The notes: generated from the letters alone by a model not told the origin. A DNA stretch of 64,000 bases from Candidatus Binatia bacterium (GCA_026004195.1 BPIQ01000001.1:525871-589870), one strand, 5' to 3'; numbered from the stretch's first letter, positions 1-8,754 are shown. Translations and numbers: made by a program.

Positions 1-1235
1 ATTTCCCCGTCGCCGTACCCTGTGTTCCGGCCGTAGAGCGAGCGAAGCTCGTCGCGCCGCGAGGGGTCGGGAGACGGATCCCGCACCCTGGCGACCCCTT
101 TCCCCGAGTAGGGGATCTCGAAGTAGGGATCGTGAGGGTCCATGTAGTGGAGGAAAAGAAAAAACGGCTGCCGAGGGTTTTCCTCGAGCCACCGAATGGC
201 CCGATCGCTCACGACCCGCCCATCCTGGTAGAAATTCCGGGGGTAGATCACGTCGGCCCAGAATCGTTCCCGCAGCATCCGCAGGAGCTTGTACAGCGTG
301 AGGCGGGCCGCCGTGTCCGTGGCGCCGAAATAGAACTCCGGGGCGAGGTAGGTGTATTCCACGAAGCCCTGATGGAAGTTGAAAACCGGGGCCACGTTGA
401 TGTTGCTCACGAAGGCGCGAGTCCAGTAGCCCGCGTCGCGGAAGGCTTCCGCGACGGTCAGCACGCTGCCCCGCAGCAGCGCGGTCTTGTGTGTCGCGCC
501 GTGCCGACTCGGATGGAGAGAGGTGAGAATCGTGGCAATGGAGGGGCGCGTCCACGAAGCCTGTGCGTAAGCTCGCTCGAAACGGACACCGTCGGCGGCC
601 AGGGAGTCGATCGCCGGGGTCGGATTCGCGGTGTCGGCGTTGGCGGACACCGCGTCCCAACGCAACGTATCCACGACGATCAGGACGACGTTGGGACCAC
701 CGGCGGGCGCGGCGACCGAGGGGCCGGCCCCGCGGACCGTGTCGTCCGCCACGCGCATGCCTCCCACCAGGATACTCGCGGTCGCGACGACGGCGAGAAA
801 GGCCGGGATCCCCCATCCCGGTCGCCGGGCCCGGCGGGCGCCGATCCAAGCCAGTCCCGCAAAAAGGGCCCCCGCGACCAGGAGCAGCACGGCATGAGCC
901 ACGAGCCCCTCGAAGGTGCCGAACGAAAGCTCTTCGCGGAAAAGGCGCTGGTCGACGTGGTAGCGCCCGACGACGAAAGCGATCGAGCCCAGCACGGCCC
1001 CGCCCGGTAGGCCGACGAGGTTCCCGGCTCCGAACGTTGCGAGGACGGCGCCCAGGCCGGCGCCTCCCAGAGCCCCGAAAAGCCCGTAGCCCAGGACGGC
1101 GTACGGGACGAAGCCGAAGTCCGGAAGCGAACTCGAGGTGAGCGCGAGCAGCAGTGCCTCGCCGAGACCTGCGAGAACTCCTCCGCAGGCTCCGCCGACG
1201 AAGCCTGCCCACGCACCGTAGAAAAGCCGTTTCAT
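1..1235 (-). CDS. Membrane-anchored sulfatase-fold hydrolase (partial, 3' end outside window)
   Basis: At least 411 residues are present and the C-terminus lies beyond the left edge. The first ~160 residues form about five Gly/Ala-rich membrane segments. An extracytoplasmic alkaline-phosphatase/sulfatase-superfamily domain follows: strand NVVLIVVDTLR with the first metal-ligand Asp, the nucleophile region ASWTRPSIATILTSLHPSRHG split over ~20 residues, and the late motif FLFLHYMDPHDPY. The nucleophile position is Ser/Thr, not the Cys of formylglycine arylsulfatases, so a phosphodiesterase or phospho-group transferase on an envelope polymer is as likely as a sulfatase. It starts 78 nt after the ExeA/SPOR-like gene on the same strand, so it is probably the last gene of that regulatory and envelope operon. 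The superfamily is clear; the substrate is unknown. Confidence 0.85.
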   Translation of the reverse strand, partial: MKRLFYGAWAGFVGGACGGVLAGLGEALLLALTSSSLPDFGFVPYAVLGYGLFGALGGAGLGAVLATFGAGNLVGLPGGAVLGSIAFVVGRYHVDQRLFREELSFGTFEGLVAHAVLLLVAGALFAGLAWIGARRARRPGWGIPAFLAVVATASILVGGMRVADDTVRGAGPSVAAPAGGPNVVLIVVDTLRWDAVSANADTANPTPAIDSLAADGVRFERAYAQASWTRPSIATILTSLHPSRHGATHKTALLRGSVLTVAEAFRDAGYWTRAFVSNINVAPVFNFHQGFVEYTYLAPEFYFGATDTAARLTLYKLLRMLRERFWADVIYPRNFYQDGRVVSDRAIRWLEENPRQPFFLFLHYMDPHDPYFEIPYSGKGVARVRDPSPDPSRRDELRSLYGRNTGYGDGE

Positions 1236-1313
1236 GTCCACCCGCGGCGGCGAGAAAAGCAGGCAGCTCCGGTTTCTTCCGAAGCGAGGGCGGGGGAGAA
1301 CGCCGCCATACCG

Positions 1314-3284
1314 TCAACCCTCGCCCAGCCTCGCAAGCTGCTCGTCCTGCCGGACCACCCTCCGGATGCGCTCCGAAATCTCGGAAGCGTTCGCCGCGTC
1401 TCCGACACCACCGACGAGAACCCGATAGATCGGCTTGCCTCGACCGAGACTGCCCGGCGTTCGCTCGGCCTCGAAACCGTACGCGCGAAGCACGTCCACG
1501 ACGGAAGAAGCCTGCTGCGCCGAAGGCGTCGAAAAGACCAGAAGACGGAGCCGGCCCGAAGAATCCTCGACGAGGGGGAAACGACCGCTGAGTTCCGGAA
1601 GCGCGAGGACCTGCCCTTCCGCGATGCGATCCACGTCCTCGACCTCGGGGTTCGCGAGCTTCACGAGGTCGAGAATCGTGTAACTCGCGCGCCCGTACTT
1701 CCGTGCCGCGATTTTCCCGAGCGAGTTTCCGGCCCGAGCCACGACCTCTTCGAAGCGCCGTTCGGCGAGCCTGAGCCCGGCGCTCTCGCTCGCCCGACGT
1801 GCGGGAACTTCTCTCTCGGGCTCCGGTGGCTTCGCTCGCGGCTCCGGGATCGGTGCGGCGGGCAGGGAGGGGATCTCGGCGGAGGCACCCTCCGGCTGCT
1901 CGGCCGAGGCCGAACGCGCACCTTCCGCCTCGGGGAGCCCCCGTACCGTACCTCCACCGCTCCCGCCGTTCGAGCTCTCGCTTCCGCCCAGGCTTCCTCG
2001 AGCCACCGGGACTCGCGTCTCCGAACGCTCGCCCTCCACCGGAGGAACCGGCTCGCGAGCCGCGGGAGCCGGCGCCGCATCGGAAGCCGCCTTCTCGGCG
2101 CCGGTCCTTTCGGGGGATACCGCCAAGCTTTCCGGAGCAACCTCCTCGGGAACTTCACGGCGGAGTACGAGGGCGCTTTTTTCCTCGGGCATCGGAACGT
2201 GGCCCGGTTCCTCGCTGGGAACCCCCGTGGCGGACACGGGGCCGCCCGACGCGAGCAGTTCCTGGCCCGGACGGATGACGGCGTCCCCCAGGGGACGAGG
2301 GGGCGACGCATCCTCCGACGTCACGGGCTTCCGAGTCCGGCCCATGGAAAAGAACCCCACGACCAACGCCAGGGCCACCACGGCGAAGACCACCCACGTC
2401 GCGCGGCGGCCTCCTCGGACACTTTCGGCGGCTCCCGTTTCTTCTTTTTTGTCGTCGCGCTCGCTTTCCGCCCCCTCCCGAGCCTCGAGAAGGTCGGCCG
2501 CCGCCTCCCGCGCGATGGCGGCGTCGATCCGCTTTTTCCCGAGTGCGTAACCGATCACGAGGGCGTTGTCGCAGATCACGTTGACGAGGCGGGGAATCCC
2601 TCGGGAAAAGCGCCAGATTTCCTCCTCCGCCTCCGGCGTGAAGATGCCTCGGTCCGCGCAACCCGCCGCGGCCAACCGGCACTGGATGTACTCCGCGACC
2701 TCCGATCGGGAGAGCGGGTAGAGCCGGCAGTGCACCGCGATGCGCTGCCGGAGCTGCCGCAAGGCCGGGTCGCCGAGCTTCTCGGCCAGCTCCGGTTGAC
2801 CGGCGAGAACGATCTGGAGGATCTTTTCTTTCGCCGTTTCCAGGTTCGAGAGAAGACGCAAGTCCTCGAGCACGGAGACGTCGAGGTCCTGAGCTTCGTC
2901 GATCAGAAGCGCCACGTTTCTTCCCGCCCGGAGTTCGTCCAGGAGAAAGGCGTTCAACCGCTGGAGCATGTAGAGACGCTTTCCGCTGTGCACGGGCAGG
3001 TCGAACTCGGCGAAAATGTACTCCAGGATGTCGTCGAACGTGACGTTCGTGTTGAAGAGGAAGACCGTCCGGGTGTCGGCATCGAGTTGATCGAGCAGTT
3101 TGTTGAGAAGCGTGGTCTTGCCCGTGCCGGCCTCGCCGATCAGGGTCACGAAGCCTTTCCGCTCCGCGATCCCGTAATGCAGGGTAGCCAGGGCCTCCCG
3201 GTAACGGTCGTTCAGGTAGAGGAACTTCGGGTCCGGCGTGACGTTGAAGGGCTTTTCGTCGAGCTGGTAAAAGTCGCAGTACAT
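1314..3284 (-). CDS. ExeA/GspA-like AAA ATPase with LysM and SPOR domains
   Basis: 656 aa. The N-terminus MYCDFYQLDEKPF with TPDPKFLYL is the hallmark of ExeA-type secretion ATPases. Walker A is GEAGTGKTT (about residues 50-58) and Walker B is ALLIDEAQDL (about 125-135). One membrane helix (about 294-314) is followed by a Pro/Glu-rich periplasmic linker, a LysM-like module (about 505-565, RAGNSLGKIAARKYG) and a C-terminal SPOR-like domain (about 570-650). LysM and SPOR both bind peptidoglycan, so the protein probably couples cytoplasmic ATP hydrolysis to a wall-spanning assembly such as a secretion or polysaccharide export machine. It starts 8 nt after the sigma-54 regulator. ExeA-like ATPases also accompany exosortase loci, but no exosortase or PEP-CTERM protein was found here. 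The domain calls are firm; the partner machine is unknown. Confidence 0.87.
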   Translation of the reverse strand: MYCDFYQLDEKPFNVTPDPKFLYLNDRYREALATLHYGIAERKGFVTLIGEAGTGKTTLLNKLLDQLDADTRTVFLFNTNVTFDDILEYIFAEFDLPVHSGKRLYMLQRLNAFLLDELRAGRNVALLIDEAQDLDVSVLEDLRLLSNLETAKEKILQIVLAGQPELAEKLGDPALRQLRQRIAVHCRLYPLSRSEVAEYIQCRLAAAGCADRGIFTPEAEEEIWRFSRGIPRLVNVICDNALVIGYALGKKRIDAAIAREAAADLLEAREGAESERDDKKEETGAAESVRGGRRATWVVFAVVALALVVGFFSMGRTRKPVTSEDASPPRPLGDAVIRPGQELLASGGPVSATGVPSEEPGHVPMPEEKSALVLRREVPEEVAPESLAVSPERTGAEKAASDAAPAPAAREPVPPVEGERSETRVPVARGSLGGSESSNGGSGGGTVRGLPEAEGARSASAEQPEGASAEIPSLPAAPIPEPRAKPPEPEREVPARRASESAGLRLAERRFEEVVARAGNSLGKIAARKYGRASYTILDLVKLANPEVEDVDRIAEGQVLALPELSGRFPLVEDSSGRLRLLVFSTPSAQQASSVVDVLRAYGFEAERTPGSLGRGKPIYRVLVGGVGDAANASEISERIRRVVRQDEQLARLGEG

Positions 3285-3292
3285 CGGGGGGC

Positions 3293-4693
3293 TCAGGCGG
3301 ACGCCTTGCTTTTGTTCTTGCCCCGGTACTCGCTCGGACGCAAGCCGTGGGCCTTGAGCTTGCGGTGCAACGTCGCCTGATCCACGGCCGCGTGGCGTGC
3401 ACCCCGACTGACGGCGCCGCCGAACTTCTCGAGCAGATGCTCGAGATACCGGCGTTCCGCGTCCCGGAGGTACGCCCGGAGCGGCAAGGCGAAATTCCCG
3501 TCGTTCGCCAGCGCTGCCGGCGGGCCGTCGTCGCGGTCCTCGGGCAGGTCCACGTCCTCGATCGCGTTGCCCCGCGCGCGCAGAAGAGCCCGTTCGAGCA
3601 CGTTGAAGAGCTCGCGCACGTTGCCCGGCCAGGAATAGCGGAGCATCTTCGCGAGCGCCCGGTCCGAGACGTGGCGGATCCCCTTTTCTTTCGCGAAGGG
3701 ATGGTGGTTCAGGAAATTCGCGGCCAGCAGCGGAATGTCCTCGGGACGCTCGCGGAGCGGGGGAATCCGGACGGGGACCACGTTGATGCGGTAGTAGAAG
3801 TCCTCTCGCATTTGTCCGGCTCGTACCGCGCTCTCGAGGTCTCGGTTGCTCGCGGCGACGACGCGCATGTCCACGGGAATTCGTCGGTTGCCACCGAGCC
3901 GCTCGACGGCCCTCTCTTCGAGGACCCGCAGCAGCTTGGCTTGCATGCTGAGGGGCATGCTTTCCACCTCGTCGAGGAAGAGCGTCCCCCCGCTCGCCCA
4001 CTCGATCTTCCCCACCCTCTCCCCGGTCGCCCCCGTGAAGGCTCCCCGCTCGTAGCCGAAAAGCTCGCTTTCCATCAACTGCTCCGGCAGAGCGGCGCAG
4101 TTGACGGCCACGAAGCGACCGCCCCGGCGTTTCCCCTGGTAGTGGAGTGCGCGGGCGACGAGCTCTTTGCCGGTGCCGGATTCGCCCGTGACGAGGACCG
4201 TGAGATCGCTGTCGGCCAGCAGCCGCACCGTCGCGAAGATCTCGAGCATCGCGCGGTTCCGCGACACCATGTTCGCGAAGGAGTGCTCTTCGAGCTGACG
4301 GCGGAGAAACTGGACCTCGTCCTCGAGCCGGCGCCGCTCGAGGACCCTCTCGGCGGCGAGCAGGATCTCTTCCTTCTCGAACGGCTTGGTCACGTAGTCG
4401 CTCGCCCCCTGCCGGATCGCCTCCACGGCGCCGCGGATGCTGCCGTGGCCGGTGATCATGACGATGTCCATCCACGGCGCCCGGGATCGGAGTTCCCGCA
4501 TGAGAGCCACGCCGTCCATGCCCGGAAGTTTCAGGTCCACGACGGCCAGGTCGAACCTCTCCCGCGACACGAGCTCCTTCGCCGGCTCCGGAGCATAGGC
4601 CGCGGCGGCCTCGTAACCCGCCTCCGTACAGAAGGACACGACCTGTTCGCAGATGAGGGGATCGTCGTCCACGACCAGGATGCGGGCCTTCAC
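3293..4693 (-). CDS. Sigma-54-dependent response regulator (NtrC family)
   Basis: 466 aa from a GTG start that overlaps the upstream kinase-like stop as GTGA, which implies translational coupling. The receiver domain has the Asp pair near residues 9-11, phospho-acceptor Asp53 in VVDLKLPGMDG, and Lys in YVTKPF. The AAA+ domain carries GESGTGKE, an intact sigma-54-contacting GAFTGA loop (YERGAFTGATGE), Walker B LFLDEVESM and RIPPLRERPEDI. The C-terminus is a Fis-like helix-turn-helix ending ATLHRKLKAHGL. It should activate -24/-12 promoters when phosphorylated. The layout (kinase, this regulator, then ExeA-like ATPase) resembles PrsK/PrsR-type envelope loci, but that parallel is inference. Confidence 0.93.
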   Translation of the reverse strand: MKARILVVDDDPLICEQVVSFCTEAGYEAAAAYAPEPAKELVSRERFDLAVVDLKLPGMDGVALMRELRSRAPWMDIVMITGHGSIRGAVEAIRQGASDYVTKPFEKEEILLAAERVLERRRLEDEVQFLRRQLEEHSFANMVSRNRAMLEIFATVRLLADSDLTVLVTGESGTGKELVARALHYQGKRRGGRFVAVNCAALPEQLMESELFGYERGAFTGATGERVGKIEWASGGTLFLDEVESMPLSMQAKLLRVLEERAVERLGGNRRIPVDMRVVAASNRDLESAVRAGQMREDFYYRINVVPVRIPPLRERPEDIPLLAANFLNHHPFAKEKGIRHVSDRALAKMLRYSWPGNVRELFNVLERALLRARGNAIEDVDLPEDRDDGPPAALANDGNFALPLRAYLRDAERRYLEHLLEKFGGAVSRGARHAAVDQATLHRKLKAHGLRPSEYRGKNKSKASA

Positions 4694-5343
4694 GGACCTG
4701 CCTCCGAAAGCGGGAGTCTGAGCGTCCACGCCTCGCCTTCTCCTTCGGCGGAGCGCACCAGGTTGCCCCCGTGGGACTCCACGATTTTCTCCGCGACGGC
4801 CCAGGCGAGTCGCATCGGAGCCACCACGCTGCCGAGGGAAACACGGAGACACAACCACGAGCCGCCGTCCGGCCCGGACGACGACGTGGCTTTCGCCTCG
4901 AGCGTCCCGGCCTCACCGGGCCGCACGAAGCGCCCGAGCAGCGCGAAGGCGTGACTCAAGCGTCCCGAGTCCACCTGCAACGTCTTGTTCTCGACCGAGC
5001 CGTCGCACTCGAGCCGCAAGGAAGGGAGAGCAGCCGACGCGCTCCGTACCACCGCCAGCGCCGGAACGCAGCGCAGGTCGAGCGGGAGCGGAGACACGTA
5101 GTCGAAAAGCAGCCGGAACGTCTCCTCGAGCGAAGCGACCGTCTCCCCGACGGGAGGCAGCCCTTCGCCTTCCGCCTTGCGGCAAAAAAAGTGGAGCCGG
5201 TGGAAAAGATTCCCGAGAGCGTGCTCCGCTTCGGCGAGCACGGCCGGAGAAAGCACCACGAGCACGGTGGCCTCGTCCGACGGATCCTTGGTCGGCTCTT
5301 CCAATCCGAGATCTCCGGAAGGTTCCCGTGGGTCGGCGGACAC
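4690..5343 (-). CDS. Short, sensor-less histidine-kinase-like protein
   Basis: 217 aa, GTG start. I chose this start because a promoter-like TTGAAA-17-GATAAG lies 28-56 nt upstream and the frame further upstream is only antisense to the divergent gene. It lacks a sensor domain, PAS domain or membrane helix. A helical region around EHALGNLFHRLHFF could be a dimerisation/phosphoacceptor helix, but the usual H-E-x-x-N/T-P context is missing. The C-terminus looks like the last part of a HATPase fold (LAWAVAEKIVESHGGNL) without clear N and G1 boxes. It is coupled to the sigma-54 regulator by GTGA, so it is probably its partner: a divergent kinase, phosphatase or phosphotransfer protein. Confidence 0.65.
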   Translation of the reverse strand: MSADPREPSGDLGLEEPTKDPSDEATVLVVLSPAVLAEAEHALGNLFHRLHFFCRKAEGEGLPPVGETVASLEETFRLLFDYVSPLPLDLRCVPALAVVRSASAALPSLRLECDGSVENKTLQVDSGRLSHAFALLGRFVRPGEAGTLEAKATSSSGPDGGSWLCLRVSLGSVVAPMRLAWAVAEKIVESHGGNLVRSAEGEGEAWTLRLPLSEAGP

Positions 5344-5370
5344 GTGGCCGGTACTCCGTCCCACGCAAGC

Positions 5371-5399
5371 CTTATCCCGTAGCCCCCGCGGTTTTTCAA
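5371..5399 (-). promoter_or_regulatory. Sigma-70-type promoter for the kinase-like/regulator/ExeA operon
   Basis: Read on the minus strand: TTGAAA (5394-5399), 17-nt spacer, GATAAG (5371-5376). The predicted transcript would start near 5364, about 20 nt before the GTG at 5343. It lies back to back with the promoter at 5413-5442. Confidence 0.5.
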
Positions 5400-5412
5400 G
5401 CGCACGACTTCG

Positions 5413-5442
5413 TTGACAGCATCGCAACGAACGAAGTAATAA
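5413..5442 (+). promoter_or_regulatory. Sigma-70-type promoter for the AAA+/kinase chimera gene
   Basis: Consensus TTGACA (5413-5418), 18-nt spacer, TAATAA (5437-5442). The predicted start near 5449 gives a leader of about 28 nt before the GTG at 5477. Confidence 0.6.
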
Positions 5443-5476
5443 GAGGGCACGCGCCGGGGGTCGACCGGGGGACGTT

Positions 5477-7162
5477 GTGGAGTTGCGCAAGGCGTTGCTG
5501 ATCGCGGATTCGCCCGAGCTCGAAGAAACGCTTCGAATCGTGCTCGGCGACCTGATACCGCTACGGCGCGTCCCCCCCGATCGATTCGACGTCTCCGAGC
5601 TCGATTCCGAGACGCTCGTGCTCGTCGACGAGCGGTGCGGAGCGCGGCCCGCCCGCACGGGAGCCTGCACGATCCGGCTCGGGGTCCCCGAAGGTGCCAC
5701 GCCGAGCGAAGCGGGGGTTGCCCTGCCCTTCCCGTTCGAGCCCGACGCTCTACGACGAGCCGTGGAGAAACTTCTCCGCGCTCCCGCACCGGGCCCCGCG
5801 CAAGGCTCGCGGTTTCTCTCCTACCCCTTTTTGCCCGAAGCCGCCGCGCAGGTGGCCCGCAAGGCCGTTTCCACCGGCTTGCCGCTCTACGTCTCGGGAG
5901 AGGCGGGAACCGGGAAAAGCCGGCTGGCCCGGGCTATCCACGAAAGCCGCGGGGGCGGCTACCTCCACGTGCTCGACCCGGAGGAGAAAGAGCCGCTCGC
6001 CGGACTGCCCTTATCGTCCGTCCCCGACGGAAGCAAAATCACGCTCGTCGTGGAAGGCGTGGGCCGTCTCTCCCGGGAAGCCCGGAACTTTCTTTCCACC
6101 GTGCTCGAGACGGGCCGACTCCGACGCGATTCGCACTCCTGGGAAACACAGCTCGTCTGCATCGACGGCGCCCCGCCCGAGGCGCACGCCCGGAGCCTGC
6201 CGAAAGAGCTCTTCTACCGAATCCAGACCCTCAAGCTCCACCTCCCGCCCCTGCGCGAGCGTCCGGAGGACATCCCGGATCTGGCCCGTGCGGTGGCCGC
6301 CGACATCGCCGACCGGTTGGGGCTTCCGCCCGTCGAGTTCACGGACTCGGCACTCGAGCGTCTCCGGAACTATCTCTGGTTCGGGAACCTGGCCGAGCTC
6401 GAGAGCGTGCTCGCCCGCACGATCGCCCTCGGACCGAGCCGGCGGATCGACCGGGACGACCTCGCCTTCGGCTACGCGCCCCTTCTGCCGAGGATCGTTC
6501 GCGACGACCGGCCGGCCGTCCCCGACGAAGCCACCAGGCCGCCGGCGGCGCTTTCGAACGGACTCGACGGAATCATCCAGGAGCTGGCGCACGAGTTCCG
6601 GAATCCGATGGTCACGATCAAGACCTTCGCGCAGCACCTCGAGCACCTCGAGGACGGAAACCCGGGCGAGGAACAGCTCGTGCGACTGACCGAAGAAGCC
6701 GTGGCCCGAATGGATCGCGTCCTGGAGAACCTCGTGCAGTTCACTCGCTTTTCCGACCCGGTACCGCAACCCACCGCCCTCGCCTCTCTCGTGCAAACCG
6801 CGCTCGAGCGTCTGGCTCCGGAGTTCTCCGAGCGGCAGGTACGGGTCGAGTTCGCGCCGGATGCGCAGGAGGTTCGGGTCGATCCCGCGCAGGCCGTCTA
6901 CGCTTTCGAGAACGTCCTTCGGGTAGCGTTGCGCGACGCCGCGGACCGCGACGTCCGCTTGCGTGTCTCGGGCCCGTCGGTCGAGGTCGAGTACACCGAC
7001 GGTCGTCGGGCCCTCGATCGTCTTCTGTCGGGTTCGGGCCCGTCGACGCCGCTCGGTCTCGTCTTCGCCGAAAAGCTCGTGCGCCGCAACGGCGGGACCG
7101 TGGGGGTCGAGCGCTCCGACGGAGGTAAGGACCGGGTCAAGATCACGGTTCGGCTTCCCTGA
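5477..7162 (+). CDS. Chimeric regulator: pseudo-receiver, degenerate sigma-54-type AAA+, histidine kinase
   Basis: 561 aa, GTG start. Residues 1-100 resemble a receiver but lack the acidic pocket and a clear phospho-Asp. Residues ~115-335 form an enhancer-binding-protein-like AAA+ domain: Walker A GEAGTGKS (141-148), KLHLPPLRERPEDIPDLA and the lid WFGNLAELESVLARTI. The GAFTGA loop is absent and Walker B is VVEGVG instead of the usual LDE. Residues ~362-425 are a HisKA domain with His372 in ELAHEFRNPMVTIKTF. A weak HATPase-like region follows (ENVLRVALRDA; PLGLVFAEKLVRRNGG). The HisKA call is firm; ATPase and kinase activity are uncertain. The next gene, 38 nt away, is a sigma-54 response regulator and the likely partner. 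I know of no named family with this order. Confidence 0.8.
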   Translation: MELRKALLIADSPELEETLRIVLGDLIPLRRVPPDRFDVSELDSETLVLVDERCGARPARTGACTIRLGVPEGATPSEAGVALPFPFEPDALRRAVEKLLRAPAPGPAQGSRFLSYPFLPEAAAQVARKAVSTGLPLYVSGEAGTGKSRLARAIHESRGGGYLHVLDPEEKEPLAGLPLSSVPDGSKITLVVEGVGRLSREARNFLSTVLETGRLRRDSHSWETQLVCIDGAPPEAHARSLPKELFYRIQTLKLHLPPLRERPEDIPDLARAVAADIADRLGLPPVEFTDSALERLRNYLWFGNLAELESVLARTIALGPSRRIDRDDLAFGYAPLLPRIVRDDRPAVPDEATRPPAALSNGLDGIIQELAHEFRNPMVTIKTFAQHLEHLEDGNPGEEQLVRLTEEAVARMDRVLENLVQFTRFSDPVPQPTALASLVQTALERLAPEFSERQVRVEFAPDAQEVRVDPAQAVYAFENVLRVALRDAADRDVRLRVSGPSVEVEYTDGRRALDRLLSGSGPSTPLGLVFAEKLVRRNGGTVGVERSDGGKDRVKITVRLP

Positions 7163-7200
7163 CCCGGAAGGACGGGGACCGTCACGGGGAGGAGGAGGGG

Positions 7201-8637
7201 ATGCACAAGGCAAAAGTCCTGATCGTGGACGACGAGCTGAGCGTCCGCGAGTCGCTCCGCATGGTGCTCAAGCAGAAATTCGAACCCGTTCCGGCGGCGA
7301 GCGGCGAGGAAGCCCTGGCCGTCCTCTCGCGAGAGGACATACCGGTCGTTCTGCTCGACATCCTCATGCCGGGAATGGACGGGATCGAGGTGCTCGAAAA
7401 GATCCGCTCGCTCAGGCCCGCCACCCAGGTCGTCATGGTGACGGCGACCAAGACGGTCAAGACGGCCGTCCAGGCCATGAAGCTCGGCGCCGCCGACTAC
7501 GTCACGAAACCGTTCGACGTGGACGAGCTCGAGCTGATCGTCGAGCGCGCGCTGCGGCAGTGGCAGCTCCTGCAGGAAGTCGAGGAACTGCGGGACCAGG
7601 TGGGGCGACGTTATCGCTTCGAGAACATCGTCGCGCACTCGGGCAAGATGCAGGCGATCCTCAAGACGGTCTCCATGGTGGCCCCGCTCAAGACCACCGT
7701 CCTGCTCACCGGGGAGAGCGGGACGGGCAAGGAGGTCATCGCCCGAGCCCTCCATTACAACAGCCCCCGCGCCAAACGGAACTTCGTGGTCATCAACTGC
7801 GCCGCGATCCCCGAACAGCTTCTGGAAAGCGAGCTTTTCGGGCACGAGCGCGGGGCGTTCACGGACGCCCACGCCAAAAAGCTCGGCCAGTTCGAGCACG
7901 CGCACCAGGGCACGATCTTTCTCGACGAGATCGGAGAAATGAGCCCGGCACTCCAGGCCAAATTGCTGCGCGTGCTCGAACAGGGCACGTTCACGCGCGT
8001 GGGTGGGGACCACCCCGTGCAGGTCGACGTCCGGGTCGTGGCAGCCACCAACCGGGACCTCGCGCGCGCCATCGAGGAAGGCACGTTCCGCGCGGACCTC
8101 TACTACCGCCTCAACGTGGTTTCCATCCACCTCCCCCCGCTGCGCGAGCGGCGCGAGGACATCGCCCCGCTCATCCGCCACTTCCTCGACCAGAAATCCC
8201 GCGAACTCGGCGTCGAGCCGAAAACCTTCGCTCCCGAAAGCCTCGACCTCCTGCTCCAGTACTCCTGGCCCGGGAACGTGCGCGAGCTGGAAAACTTGAT
8301 CGAACGCGTTCTCGTCCTTTCCCCCGGCCCCGTGATCGGGCCTTCCGACCTGCCCGAGTACGTCGTCCGGGGCCCCCAGCGCATCCATCCGGCGCAACAG
8401 TGCGTCCTGCGCGGCGAGATGAGCCTGGCCGAAGCGGTGGAAAAGTTCGAAGGAGAACTGATCCGCGCCGCGCTGGCCCAGACGAACTACAACCAGACGC
8501 GCGCCGCGGAGCTCCTCGGTACCACGCGTCGCATCCTGAAGTACAAGATGGACAAGCTCGGACTGACCCAGCAGCCCGAAGCGCGCGACGAGGACCGGGA
8601 GGAGGCGGTGGAAGCCCCGCAGGACCAGAGCTCCTAG
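7201..8637 (+). CDS. Sigma-54-dependent response regulator with GAFTDA loop
   Basis: 478 aa; the ATG follows a strong GGAGGAGGAGG ribosome-binding site. The receiver has phospho-acceptor Asp53 (LLDILMPGMDG) and Lys in YVTKPFD. The AAA+ domain has GESGTGKE, Walker [10 protein letters not shown] and [12 protein letters not shown]. The sigma-54-contacting loop reads GAFTDA instead of GAFTGA. The Fis-type helix-turn-helix is near the C-terminus (NQTRAAELLGTTRRILKYK), followed by an acidic tail. It sits directly behind the AAA+/kinase chimera, its likely partner, and ends 101 nt before a -24/-12 promoter, which makes that promoter a plausible target. The family call is firm; how well the variant loop engages sigma-54 is unknown. 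Confidence 0.92.
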   Translation: MHKAKVLIVDDELSVRESLRMVLKQKFEPVPAASGEEALAVLSREDIPVVLLDILMPGMDGIEVLEKIRSLRPATQVVMVTATKTVKTAVQAMKLGAADYVTKPFDVDELELIVERALRQWQLLQEVEELRDQVGRRYRFENIVAHSGKMQAILKTVSMVAPLKTTVLLTGESGTGKEVIARALHYNSPRAKRNFVVINCAAIPEQLLESELFGHERGAFTDAHAKKLGQFEHAHQGTIFLDEIGEMSPALQAKLLRVLEQGTFTRVGGDHPVQVDVRVVAATNRDLARAIEEGTFRADLYYRLNVVSIHLPPLRERREDIAPLIRHFLDQKSRELGVEPKTFAPESLDLLLQYSWPGNVRELENLIERVLVLSPGPVIGPSDLPEYVVRGPQRIHPAQQCVLRGEMSLAEAVEKFEGELIRAALAQTNYNQTRAAELLGTTRRILKYKMDKLGLTQQPEARDEDREEAVEAPQDQSS

Positions 8638-8738
8638 AGTCCCGCACCGTCCGAGGATCGGTCAACTCCGTACGCCGCCCGTACCGGTTTTTTCCGCTCG
8701 AGAGCCCGAATTCCCGGAAAGCGGACGCTTCCCGAAAG

Positions 8739-8754
8739 TGGCACGCTCCGTGCT
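8739..8754 (+). promoter_or_regulatory. Sigma-54 (-24/-12) promoter
   Basis: TGGCACGctccGTGCT has perfect -24 TGGCACG and the GG and GC dinucleotides exactly 12 nt apart; only one base of the usual TTGCT -12 block differs. The predicted start near 8765 leaves a leader of about 43 nt with AGGGGG just before the ATG at 8808. Confidence 0.75.

Noticed and set aside
1314-4916. 1200-residue uninterrupted minus-strand frame covering the ATPase and the regulator
   Set aside because: Only the last 656 codons are the ExeA-like protein; the first part is an out-of-frame Arg/Gly-rich reading of the regulator gene.
1-5400. Exosortase/PEP-CTERM locus
   Set aside because: The kinase-regulator-ExeA-like order is reminiscent, but no exosortase-like membrane protein and no PEP-CTERM tail was found anywhere in the window.
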